Source: Cognaticolwellia aestuarii (GTDB taxonomy: Bacteria; Pseudomonadota; Gammaproteobacteria; Enterobacterales; Alteromonadaceae). Taken from it: a stretch of 64,000 bases of DNA. Positions 27,746 through 35,711 of the stretch are shown here, piece after piece. The translations under genes and the position numbers were made by a program. Numbering within the stretch: the stretch's first letter is position 1; every line of letters starts with the position of its first letter. Location: assembly GCF_002000025.1 (NCBI RefSeq), contig NZ_MUZV01000006.1, positions 248,001 through 312,000 on the forward strand, in the 5' to 3' direction. Under the pieces are notes generated by a model. That model did not search any database. It saw only the letters and a list, made by a program, of their open reading frames with translations, and was not told the DNA's origin.

Positions 27746-28349
27746 TAACATCACCTTTTTTACCATAGCGAGCACCTTGCTGTTTGTAGGCTTTAAAACT
27801 AAATAAAGTATCTTTTTGTATGTCTTCCAGAGAAAATTTCTTGGTCATGGCAGCAATTTGAGCGATAACAACCGCTCGGTCTGTGCCATGGATCATACAA
27901 AATAAGTTATAAGGCCAATCGGGTAGCCTTCTGGGACGTCGATAACATAACGATACTTCTGCACAACTTGATAATTGTTCGGCCACTTCAGAAACTCTAT
28001 CATCCGCAATATTCCACACCACCATCGCATTAGCTTTGAACCCTAGTTTGCGGTGTTTAACCACTAGGCCAAAACGTTTAACTAATCCATCTTCTTGCCA
28101 GTGAGATATTTGTGCTAATACTTGTGTTTGCGTGGCAGCAATCTGCTTTGCAATAGCAAGATAAGGCTGAGCGACATGAGGTAAGCCACACTCCAACAAG
28201 GCCCTAAGTACTTGCTGTTGTTTTAAAGATAATGGTGCAATATCTAACGTTTCATCTGCAACCTTGTGTAGGGTTTTAGCCATTAAATTAGGCTCTTCTT
28301 GGCATTGGATTTTGTGCGATAGTTGGCTTTTGTGCGATAGTTGGCTCAT
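27738..28349 (-). CDS. nirL: Siroheme decarboxylase subunit NirL (AsnC/Lrp family)
   Basis: This NirL/NirH-type subunit is 203 residues with the start used here. After a poorly conserved N-terminal leader, the helix-turn-helix lies at about 40-95 and the motif CYRRPRRLPDWPYNLFCMIH near 137-156. I use ATG 28349, one base after the nirD stop, because the longer frame begins with TTG at 28379. ATG 28283 (MAKTLHK), with GAAGAG nine bases before, is an equally good start. A perfect 18-bp tandem duplication (28311-28346) repeats SQLSHK in the leader, which suggests a recent event or an untranslated leader. Confidence 0.82.
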   Translation of the reverse strand: MSQLSHKSQLSHKIQCQEEPNLMAKTLHKVADETLDIAPLSLKQQQVLRALLECGLPHVAQPYLAIAKQIAATQTQVLAQISHWQEDGLVKRFGLVVKHRKLGFKANAMVVWNIADDRVSEVAEQLSSCAEVSLCYRRPRRLPDWPYNLFCMIHGTDRAVVIAQIAAMTKKFSLEDIQKDTLFSFKAYKQQGARYGKKGDVNG

Positions 28350-28350
28350 A

Positions 28351-28833
28351 TTAGTGTTTACCTGTTGCTGACTCAGCAAAGTTAATTTTAAATGCTAAAT
28401 CTATGTGGTACGACGCTTCCATCGGCAAAACCAACACTTGATAACCCGTTAGGCTTTCTATGCTGTTTATGACATCGATTAATGCTTTATCATCGTGAGC
28501 AGTAACAACAAACCATAAATTATAGTAATGCTCTCGACCATAATTATGATTGACTTGCTCAAATTGATTAACGATTTCAGCTATGTCGTCCAATTCATGT
28601 TCTGGCACTGCTAACGCTGCCAGCGTGCTTGAACCCGCTTTTTTGTGATTAAATACCGCACCAATTCTCGACAGCATGCCGGCTTTATCAAGTGTTAGTA
28701 TTGCTGATATAACATCATCCTCAGAGCTATTCAGCTCATCAGCAATCGCTCTGTAAGGATGAGAGCACAGTGGAAAACCTTTCTGATATAAGTTAATAAT
28801 ATTTTGCTCTAACTGGCTAAGTTGCATCGCCAT
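28351..28833 (-). CDS. nirD: Siroheme decarboxylase subunit NirD (AsnC/Lrp family)
   Basis: This NirD/NirG-type subunit is 160 residues, with a winged helix (about 5-58, LYQKGFPLCSHPYRAIADEL). The pattern STLAALAVPEHEL then NHNYGREHYYNLWFVVTA matches the nirG copy. It should pair with a NirL/NirH-type partner to form active siroheme decarboxylase. AGGACTG lies before the ATG and overlaps the end of nirF. Calling this the D copy follows the canonical order F-D-L-G-H-J. All four subunits are separate genes, as in Pseudomonas, not the fused DL form of some denitrifiers. Confidence 0.82.
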   Translation of the reverse strand: MAMQLSQLEQNIINLYQKGFPLCSHPYRAIADELNSSEDDVISAILTLDKAGMLSRIGAVFNHKKAGSSTLAALAVPEHELDDIAEIVNQFEQVNHNYGREHYYNLWFVVTAHDDKALIDVINSIESLTGYQVLVLPMEASYHIDLAFKINFAESATGKH

Positions 28834-28835
28834 AA

Positions 28836-30095
28836 TTACAGTCCTATTTGATGCGCACGATTAGTAAAGAAAATTCCACTGGGACTTTTTACTGACAATT
28901 TATCTATTAATGTCTGTGTTGCTGTGTCATAAACATGTACTTCATTACTGTCTCGCACTGAAATCCACACATTCTCTCCCCGAGGAGTAAATTCCATATG
29001 CAATACAGCAGGACCTGGCGTTAAAGTTTTGACTAATTCAAAAGTTTCAGTATTGAACACTTGAATAGTGTTATTGTCCGGGAAGGCAAAATTCACCCAA
29101 ATTTGGCGATTATCAGGTTGGGACATTACAAAAATTGGTTGGCTATGTGCCGGTATTTCAGCAACTTGTAACCATGTTTTAGTATCCACCACTAAAACAC
29201 TGTGCTTACCTACTGCAGGAAGAAATGCATAATCCCCAGCCATTGCCCATCCTTCAAGATGTGGCATTTTATACACTGGCAGTTTTTCATCACCTTTACC
29301 GTAATGAGGTAAAATCCGTCGAACGCCTTGCTCTGTATGCCACAAGTCAAGTAATGCTAAACCATCTTCGCCAAATAAACCGGCAATGTAATAGCGACCG
29401 TCTGGGCTGATCAAAGCGTCGTAAGGATATAAGCCTATATCTTCGAACTTGGTTAACTTCATTTCATCTTGAGAAAAATCGGCAATCCAAATTTCATGGC
29501 TATCAAACAAACTAAAAACAAATTTTTGGCCAGGGGCATCGACTAAACCTACAACTTTAGAGCGAACAGGACTGCCGTCATCATTCTTAGCTTTGTTTGC
29601 AAGTGCACTACTATCGATTGTTGCAACTAGCTCTAGTGTTTCACTATTAAAAACCTTAACGCCACCTGGGGTATAATTTGATACCGCGATAAGCTTACCG
29701 TCTTGGCTGATAGCACCACCAATGCTATTACCTGACTGAATTATACGTTTGGCTATTTTATCTTGTAACATATCAATTTTAGTTAAGCCGCCATCACGGG
29801 CAAAAACATAGGCAAAGCGCTGGTCACGAGAGTAAACAATAGAAGCATGAGATAAGTCACCTAAACCATCTATTTCACTTAACATAGTATTGCTACTGTG
29901 GTTAACAATTTGCACTTGCGATGTCGCCCTTTCAATGACAACCCCTAAATCTCCGGTTGCTCTTAACGGGGTCGAGGCAGAGACCTTAATGTCGTTAGAT
30001 TGTTGCGAAACAGATTGCGTACATGCACTAGCGAGTAATAACAAAAATGTTAGCCCTAGCACCTTATTCATCTTAGCCATGTTTATATTAGTCAT
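28836..30095 (-). CDS. nirF: Heme d1 biosynthesis lipoprotein NirF
   Basis: NirF acts in the periplasm late in heme d1 formation and binds the d1-type tetrapyrrole. The 419 residues start with a lipoprotein signal (about 10-24) and a lipobox LLASAC, with Cys25 as lipid site. An eight-bladed propeller related to the d1 domain of NirS and NirN follows. LSHASIVYSRDQRFAYVF contains the conserved His near residue 81 that corresponds to the essential His of characterised NirF. RDGGLTKID and the C-terminal KSPSGIFFTNRAHQIGL are family features. It overlaps the end of nirC by 8 bp, so translation is coupled. Confidence 0.9.
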   Translation of the reverse strand: MTNINMAKMNKVLGLTFLLLLASACTQSVSQQSNDIKVSASTPLRATGDLGVVIERATSQVQIVNHSSNTMLSEIDGLGDLSHASIVYSRDQRFAYVFARDGGLTKIDMLQDKIAKRIIQSGNSIGGAISQDGKLIAVSNYTPGGVKVFNSETLELVATIDSSALANKAKNDDGSPVRSKVVGLVDAPGQKFVFSLFDSHEIWIADFSQDEMKLTKFEDIGLYPYDALISPDGRYYIAGLFGEDGLALLDLWHTEQGVRRILPHYGKGDEKLPVYKMPHLEGWAMAGDYAFLPAVGKHSVLVVDTKTWLQVAEIPAHSQPIFVMSQPDNRQIWVNFAFPDNNTIQVFNTETFELVKTLTPGPAVLHMEFTPRGENVWISVRDSNEVHVYDTATQTLIDKLSVKSPSGIFFTNRAHQIGL

Positions 30096-30438
30096 GATTT
30101 TCTACACCTTGTTGTAATTGTTGGCTGATCCACAATGCTTCTTGCTCGGTCAAAATAGATTTCCATGGCGGCATTGCCGTCCCTGGTCGACCAAACAATA
30201 TAGTATGTTGTATTACGGCTACGGGCAGTTTATTCATCGTATTGGGTAAGAGTGTTGGACCTAACCCTCCCTTTAGACTCATACCATGACAAGATCCACA
30301 ATCTTGCTTTAACATATGAATAAGTTGTTGCTGCCTTGCTATGGTCAGTTCAGAGTTAGAGGCCATCACACTAAAGTGACTACAGAGTAAAGTACCTGTA
30401 GTGATTAATGCTGTTAAACCTCTTATAAACGCTGTCAT
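30088..30438 (-). CDS. nirC: Periplasmic c-type cytochrome NirC
   Basis: NirC is a small monoheme cytochrome c of nir operons; it can accept electrons from NirN during dihydro-heme d1 oxidation and can donate to NirS. The 116 residues have a signal peptide (about 6-26, cleavage after VMA), heme site Cys47-x-x-Cys50-His51, and a Met89 axial ligand in GTAMPPW. The GLGPTLLPNTMNKLP stretch resembles the NirN cytochrome domain. It is the first gene of the operon, with AAGGG six bases before ATG and an FNR-type box 62 bases upstream. Confidence 0.85.
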   Translation of the reverse strand: MTAFIRGLTALITTGTLLCSHFSVMASNSELTIARQQQLIHMLKQDCGSCHGMSLKGGLGPTLLPNTMNKLPVAVIQHTILFGRPGTAMPPWKSILTEQEALWISQQLQQGVENHD

Positions 30439-30499
30439 GTTTTGCCCTTATCAACACATAAATTTCGAGGTAATAGTGGCATAGGGATAATTTTTTGCT

Positions 30500-30513
30500 T
30501 TGATTTAAATCAC
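30500..30513 (-). promoter_or_regulatory. FNR/DNR-type box of the nir operon
   Basis: TTGATttaaATCAC matches the TTGAT-N4-ATCAA consensus at nine of ten positions. TATTAC (30475-30470 on the minus strand) is a possible -10, which would place the box near -43, the class II activating position. Such boxes are bound by FNR/ANR (low oxygen) or DNR/NNR (nitric oxide). Which of these acts here cannot be read from the site. Confidence 0.65.
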
Positions 30514-30727
30514 ACAATCGCAACATTGAACAGCAAGCAATAAATAACAGACCCAAACGAGTATTAAGAAACTAAGGTATGGGCAATACGACGTAATAAG
30601 GCAGAAAAGCAAACGATATAGCGCTATGGATTAACAGCGCTATAGGAATTTATAACCGGGAGTTTAGAAGTAGGGTAATAATGAATAAAAAAACTATTAA
30701 TCATTAATTAAAACAGAACATTATAAC

Positions 30728-30765
30728 TAGCAACAGATGACAATATTTACGTTGTTCTGTTGCTA
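30728..30765 (-). terminator. Hairpin after perM
   Basis: TAGCAACAGA (30728-30737) pairs with TCTGTTGCTA (30756-30765), with four further pairs inside. It begins five bases after the perM stop on the minus strand. The T-run is weak. Confidence 0.4.
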
Positions 30766-30770
30766 ATAAA

Positions 30771-31841
30771 TTAAGCAGCTTTCACCTCATGCTGTGTCGT
30801 TGTAGACCATGCATTTAGAACCGCTTTAACCAGAGTTGCTAACGGGATAGCAAAAAACACCCCCCAAAAGCCCCATAAACCACCAAATAATATCACCGCT
30901 ATAATGATCGTAACCGGATGAAGATTGACCGCTTCTGAAAAAAGTAAAGGTACAAGTAAATTACCGTCTAATGCTTGAATGATGCCATAAGCTAGCATGA
31001 CATAACCAAACTCTGCACTAGTACCAAACTGAAATAAAGCCACCAATAACACCGGCAAAGTTACAATGGTAGCACCTACATAAGGCACAAGCACCGATAA
31101 GCCGACTAACACACCAAGTAATACTGGATAGTTAAGACCTAAAGCCATAAAGGAAACCGTTGACGCCGCACCAATAATAATAATTTCAATCAACTTACCA
31201 CGGATATAATTCATAATTTGTTGATTCATTTCATTACCTACTTGCTTTGCCATACGGCGATCATTTGGTAAGAACTGACGTAAACTATTAAATAAAACAC
31301 TTTTATCTTTAAGAAAGAAAAAAACCATCAAGGGCACTAAAATTAGATAAATCAGCAAAGCTACTACATTAGAAATGGAGTTTAGCGATGCTTTTAGCGC
31401 AATTTCTCCCCACTCAATTAACTTATCATTAACTAGCGTGATCACATTACCAATTTGCTCTGCACTGACCAAGTGGGGGTACTGTTCAGGAAGCGCTTGC
31501 AAATAAGTATGTCCTTGCCCGACCATTTGTGGTACTTCTTGTAATAGGTTACTGCTTTGTTGCCAAATAACCGGCATTAGCCCTAGAACACCGATAAGAG
31601 ATAAACCAACAAAGCCTGTCACGACTATAATCACAGCTAAAGTTCGAGACAAGCCTATCTGCGAAAGTTTATTAACGGGTAAATCCAATAAGAATGCGAT
31701 GGCAACAGCCACAAATACCGGCATTAATAAATTACTAAAAAAATAAACAAACAAAAAAGTACAAATTAAAATTACCAACAAGGTTACCGCACTAGGGTCT
31801 GAGAAATTTCTTTTGTACCAATCGCTAAACAGTGAAACCAT
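30771..31841 (-). CDS. perM: AI-2E family transporter (PerM type)
   Basis: This inner-membrane protein of the AI-2E/PerM transporter family is 356 residues. It shows the family layout: two N-terminal helices (about 18-75) and a long amphipathic stretch (about 85-150). About five further helices follow, with VLVGLSVLVPYVGATIVTLP near 238-257 and the conserved DGNLLVPLLFSEAVNLHPV near 290-308. Known members export autoinducer-2 or act in Na+/H+ antiport; the substrate here is unknown. Five bases separate it from the TusA-like gene, so they form an operon. Confidence 0.85.
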   Translation of the reverse strand: MVSLFSDWYKRNFSDPSAVTLLVILICTFLFVYFFSNLLMPVFVAVAIAFLLDLPVNKLSQIGLSRTLAVIIVVTGFVGLSLIGVLGLMPVIWQQSSNLLQEVPQMVGQGHTYLQALPEQYPHLVSAEQIGNVITLVNDKLIEWGEIALKASLNSISNVVALLIYLILVPLMVFFFLKDKSVLFNSLRQFLPNDRRMAKQVGNEMNQQIMNYIRGKLIEIIIIGAASTVSFMALGLNYPVLLGVLVGLSVLVPYVGATIVTLPVLLVALFQFGTSAEFGYVMLAYGIIQALDGNLLVPLLFSEAVNLHPVTIIIAVILFGGLWGFWGVFFAIPLATLVKAVLNAWSTTTQHEVKAA

Positions 31842-31846
31842 AATAT

Positions 31847-32071
31847 TTACTTTTCCATTCTTATTGTTAACTCAACAATTTGTTCATCAACGTTACGTTG
31901 TTCAAAATAAAACCCTTGTTTGATTAACAATTTAGGAATATCTTTTTTAGAACCATTATCGCAAATGCGTATCAAACAACTATCAATAGGGGTTAATTTT
32001 CTGAGCATCAAGCGTAAATTAACCAGGGGTACCGGACATTTATCTTGTGTAGCATCGTATTCGTATATCAT
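31847..32071 (-). CDS. TusA-like sulfur carrier family protein
   Basis: The 74-residue protein of the TusA/SirA/YedF family has the CPxP signature CPVPLVNLR, with Cys12 as the likely persulfide site. In TusA this Cys carries sulfur for tRNA thiolation; other paralogues serve other sulfur routes. The fit to canonical TusA is loose, so I give no symbol. It is the first gene of an operon with perM and is divergent from the gene at 32183, in a neighbourhood common in related bacteria. Confidence 0.75.
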   Translation of the reverse strand: MIYEYDATQDKCPVPLVNLRLMLRKLTPIDSCLIRICDNGSKKDIPKLLIKQGFYFEQRNVDEQIVELTIRMEK

Positions 32072-32182
32072 AAATAAAAATATGCACAGTGCTTTAGTTT
32101 GATTATCTAATTTGCGACAATTGATTACAATGACATTGATGCATTCTTTTGATGTATTTCTTAAATAATGAAAAGAGGTTAA

Positions 32183-32818
32183 ATGAACAAGCTTCCTGAA
32201 AACCCAAACCTTAAAGAAATCAACGCTTACAAAAAGAAGATAAACTGGGGAGAAATTCCTACTATCTATCAGTTAACGATGAGTTCAATGAGTGATATTG
32301 ATGGTATTTTAAGCCATGGTTTTGATAGCGCCTTCAAACAATTACTCGATCAGAATAATTGGAATCTCAAGCTGTTAGGCGAGAAAAGTGATCAAGCAGG
32401 CAATAGAGTAGTTGTTAATAAAGCTAAAGTTATGCTTTATCACGTAATGACCGAACAGCATTATGAATTACATTGTTACCCAATTATCGACAATGAACGT
32501 GTACTGCATGCACAGTTGAATAACCCCAAATGCCCATTTAAAAAATGGACACCTGAAACAATGCAAATGCTGTTTAGGTTAAACGCATTAATTCCCTTTA
32601 TTGCCTTTACCTTTCAGCAAGGTGATGAAGCTGATTACGCGCTTCTTCGCTATGCTAATCACCGTGTTGAAGAGTTAATTAACTTACTCAGGGAATCATT
32701 TGATATTATTGACATCAAAGGTTATTCAATTGCCGAGTTTTGTAAAGAAATTTATCGTAAACATGCACGGTCTCAATCAACAGATAGCTTTGAACAGCCA
32801 GATAACATGGAAAATTAA
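32183..32818 (+). CDS. Conserved-looking protein of unknown function
   Basis: I do not recognise this 211-residue cytosolic protein. It has no signal peptide or membrane helix. The middle (about 75-145) is strand-rich with two Cys (ELHCYPII and NPKCPFKKW). The C-terminal part is helical. A good AGAGG lies before the ATG. It ends two bases before the TTG of bepA, so it is probably co-transcribed with that outer-membrane quality-control protease. Whether it helps BepA is unknown. Base composition is like its neighbours. Confidence 0.65.
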   Translation: MNKLPENPNLKEINAYKKKINWGEIPTIYQLTMSSMSDIDGILSHGFDSAFKQLLDQNNWNLKLLGEKSDQAGNRVVVNKAKVMLYHVMTEQHYELHCYPIIDNERVLHAQLNNPKCPFKKWTPETMQMLFRLNALIPFIAFTFQQGDEADYALLRYANHRVEELINLLRESFDIIDIKGYSIAEFCKEIYRKHARSQSTDSFEQPDNMEN

Positions 32819-32820
32819 AA

Positions 32821-34278
32821 TTGTTTAAATTAAAGCCGCTCATCATATCACTTGCCTTAGCGACATCTTTATCAGGTCATGTGCTTGCCGCGAATCCAGA
32901 CAGTAATAAAAATAAGCTCCCAGAAATCGGTTCAGCGGGCTTTAGTGTTTTATCCATCGAAAAAGAACGCCAGATAGGTGGCGAAATGATGCGTCAAATT
33001 CGTGCAACGCAACCTATCCTTAATGATCCGGTATTAACCGAATATATTAATGATTTAGGCAATCGTATGGTGCGAAATGCCAAAGACGTCAATTATAGTT
33101 TTGAGTTTTTTGTCATACGCAATGAAGAGTTAAATGCTTTTGCTTTTTTTGGCGGTCATATTGCGATTCATAGTGGTTTGATCACAACGGCAAGTACTGA
33201 AAGTGAATTAGCCGCTGTTGTTGCTCACGAAATTTCACATGTCACCCAACGACATTTAGCCCGTAGATTAGAGTCGCAAGACAAGTCACAACCGCTTGCC
33301 ATGGCAGGTATGATTTCAAGTATTTTACTTACCTTAATTAATCCAAGTATGGGTATCGCAGCACTGAGTACCACTATGGCTGCATCACAACAGGCTGGTA
33401 TCAACTATACGCGAGGTAATGAAAAAGAAGCTGACCGTGTTGGCATAGCACTGCTGGCAAATAGTGGCTTTGATCCGCAAGGTGCGCCAGACTTTTTCTC
33501 CACTATGGCAGAAAAGTATCGTTATAAATCGAAGCCACCTGCCATGCTATTAACCCACCCATTACCAGAATCAAGAATTTCTGACGCGAGAATAAGAGCA
33601 CAAAGTTATTCTCCGCGCCCTTTACCACCAAGTTTACAGTTTGAATTGGCCAAAGCACGTATCACTGCACGCTATGAAGGTAATGCTAAAGACCATATTA
33701 TTAACTTTCAACTAAGTTTAGACAAAAAGCAATATGCCTTTGAAGCAGCAGCAAAATATGGTCTTGCCCTCTCACATTATGAAAATAAAGATTACCAAAT
33801 AGCTGTCACCCAACTTGAGGAACTTTTAACTAACGATAACAGAAATTTATTTTATGTTGATGCATTAACCGACGCTTACCTTGCCGTAAAAGCTTACGAC
33901 AAAGCTATAACAATGCTGACTGAGTTGAAATTGTTGATGCCAAACAATCAAGTTGTCACATTAAACCTAGCGAATGCATTATCGGAAGCGAAGCAGTATG
34001 AAAAAGCAGAAATGCTACTTCAGGACTTTTTGGCCGTAAGCCCTAGCAACTTTATTGCCAATGACTTACTTACCCAAATTTACAGAAAACAAGATAAAAT
34101 GGCATTAATGCATGCCACTAAAGCTGAAGTGTATGCATTACTCGGCGCTTACCCTAAAGCCGTAGATGAACTACAAACAGGTTATAACTTTGTTGAAAAT
34201 AACCCGTTATTGAAGAAAAGAATGAAAGGTCGAATTTTACAGCTGCAAGAACAGCAAGAAAAACTTAAGCGTCTCTAA
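32821..34278 (+). CDS. bepA: Periplasmic M48 metalloprotease/chaperone BepA
   Basis: BepA (YfgC) degrades stalled LptD and BamA and aids outer-membrane assembly. The 485 residues have a signal peptide (about 8-23, cleavage after VLA), the M48 zinc site H136-E-I-S-H140, and the third ligand Glu203 in GNEKEADR. Four or so TPR units fill about 305-480. The lid loop LTHPLPESR with its regulatory His near 240 is present. It starts with TTG, two bases after the upstream gene. The downstream ArsC-like gene matches the E. coli yfgC-yfgD order. Confidence 0.92.
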   Translation: MFKLKPLIISLALATSLSGHVLAANPDSNKNKLPEIGSAGFSVLSIEKERQIGGEMMRQIRATQPILNDPVLTEYINDLGNRMVRNAKDVNYSFEFFVIRNEELNAFAFFGGHIAIHSGLITTASTESELAAVVAHEISHVTQRHLARRLESQDKSQPLAMAGMISSILLTLINPSMGIAALSTTMAASQQAGINYTRGNEKEADRVGIALLANSGFDPQGAPDFFSTMAEKYRYKSKPPAMLLTHPLPESRISDARIRAQSYSPRPLPPSLQFELAKARITARYEGNAKDHIINFQLSLDKKQYAFEAAAKYGLALSHYENKDYQIAVTQLEELLTNDNRNLFYVDALTDAYLAVKAYDKAITMLTELKLLMPNNQVVTLNLANALSEAKQYEKAEMLLQDFLAVSPSNFIANDLLTQIYRKQDKMALMHATKAEVYALLGAYPKAVDELQTGYNFVENNPLLKKRMKGRILQLQEQQEKLKRL

Positions 34279-34563
34279 AAAATCAGTTAAAATAATACCC
34301 GTGACTGTTGCACTTGAATAATTGACAATCATAGCGCTTTATCGAATGTTTGGTTGCACCAAATACATAATAGGCGGATAAGGTTTATGATTTTTCAAGG
34401 CAAGCCAAGGGGCTATAGCTAGTTTTCAATCTAACATTGTTGAAAACGGTAAAAGTGGATAAAACACCATAGACTTTTCGCATTGTAATCATACAAGTTA
34501 GCGAATAGCTAAAGTAAAAGCACAACAGCCCCTAAACCATTTATAATAATTTAAGAGAGAAAC

Positions 34564-34914
34564 ATGTTAACTATTTATCACAACCCTCGTTGCTCAAAAA
34601 GCCGACAAACTTTAGCACTTATTGAAGAACAAAACCATGAAGTGACTATTGTTGAATATTTAAAAAATCCGCTTAGCATTAATGAGATTGAGCAGCTATT
34701 AGCATTACTTAACGTTTCTCCACGCGACATGATGCGAACCAAAGAAGCAGAGTTTAAAGAACTAAACTTAGCAAATGCAGATGATGCAACATTAATCGCA
34801 GCTATGGCATCAACTCCTAAATTAATGGAAAGACCAATAGTAACCGATAATACACGTGCTATTATTGGACGCCCTCCGGAAAATGTTCTTTCACTTTTGC
34901 AAAAAAACGATTAA
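34564..34914 (+). CDS. ArsC/YfgD-like thioredoxin-fold reductase
   Basis: The 116-residue protein is of the ArsC family (glutaredoxin-dependent arsenate reductase fold). The active site HNPRCSKSR has Cys10, and MERPIV near 90-95 and the later GRPPE match the family. E. coli has the same neighbour order yfgC-yfgD. No arsenic pump or ArsR regulator is near, so a role in arsenate resistance is not supported by context. AGAGAG sits before the ATG. The DUF2069 gene begins five bases after it. Confidence 0.88.
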   Translation: MLTIYHNPRCSKSRQTLALIEEQNHEVTIVEYLKNPLSINEIEQLLALLNVSPRDMMRTKEAEFKELNLANADDATLIAAMASTPKLMERPIVTDNTRAIIGRPPENVLSLLQKND

Positions 34915-34918
34915 TAAA

Positions 34919-35314
34919 ATGGCCAATAAACCACGTTTTTCAACAGACACGCTGAAAAAGATCACCCTATCGGGTTATTTTTCGTTACTTTTTTATATGC
35001 CATTTTGGCTGATTATTGCCAGTGATGATAGCGCGCTATCAATACCATTAATTCTTGTCATGTTTGTCTTGCCTTTGCTTTTCCCGTTAAAAGGCTTGGT
35101 GCAAGGAAACCCTTATACTTATGCTTGGTCGAACTTCATTGTGATGATTTATTTTTTGCATAGCTTAACCACATTATGGGTCTCTGCCGATGAAAAGATA
35201 TGGGCATTAGGAGAGTTTATCTTAGCAAGCATTATGTTTATCGCTGGGAGTTACTACGCAAAATATCGTGGACAAGAATTAGGGTTAAGTATTCGTAAAA
35301 AGAAAGATGAATAG
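34919..35314 (+). CDS. DUF2069 membrane protein
   Basis: This 131-residue inner-membrane protein has four predicted helices (about 17-34, 40-58, 68-88 and 95-112) and a basic C-terminus SIRKKKDE. The pattern FPLKGLVQGNPYTYAWSNFI is the hallmark of DUF2069. Function is unknown. I set the start at ATG 34919 because an earlier frame-start at 34856 lies wholly inside the preceding gene and adds a non-family segment. It follows the ArsC-like gene in an arrangement common in marine gammaproteobacteria. Confidence 0.82.
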   Translation: MANKPRFSTDTLKKITLSGYFSLLFYMPFWLIIASDDSALSIPLILVMFVLPLLFPLKGLVQGNPYTYAWSNFIVMIYFLHSLTTLWVSADEKIWALGEFILASIMFIAGSYYAKYRGQELGLSIRKKKDE

Positions 35315-35711
35315 CTAAAACTACCTAATAACCAGCTTCATAGCCAATGTTTAATGAGCACTAAGTATCGTTTTATCCACTAGCTTAATGCTCATTTATC
35401 TTCCCAACCACCACAATCATATAATACAACACTGAAATTCTTGATAGTTAAGATAAGTACCATATTTATTAGCTTTCACTGACAGGGAAAAACTGATCAG
35501 AATAGGTGTAGGTTATATACTTGATTTAAAACTGCTTGTTTGTAATATTAAGCACTACCGTCATATATTTTTATAGCAATACCGCCTGCTTACATTTAGT
35601 CAAAGGCACTTTTTATGCCAATTGTAAGCATAAATTTGTATGCTATTTTTATGAATTTAATTAGGCTTGATCAGGTCTGTTAATCTAATAACTTTATCAA
35701 TAGAGGCATCG
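35315..35711. other. Intergenic region with weak hairpin
   Basis: ATGAGCACTAAG pairs with CTTAATGCTCAT (11 of 12) within about 35355-35395, possibly ending the bepA operon. The rest is AT-rich and should hold the promoter of the lipoprotein gene. No gene is seen. Confidence 0.4.

Larger units (their letters stand above)
30439..30770. other. nir promoter region and perM terminator region
   Basis: This 332-bp stretch lies between two minus-strand genes. It holds the FNR-type box at 30500-30513 and a hairpin at 30728-30765. I see no gene in it, and in particular no nirS remnant. Confidence 0.6.

Noticed and set aside
34564-34914. Arsenic resistance locus
   Set aside because: The ArsC-like gene stands in the bepA-yfgD core context, with no arsR, arsB or acr3 nearby.
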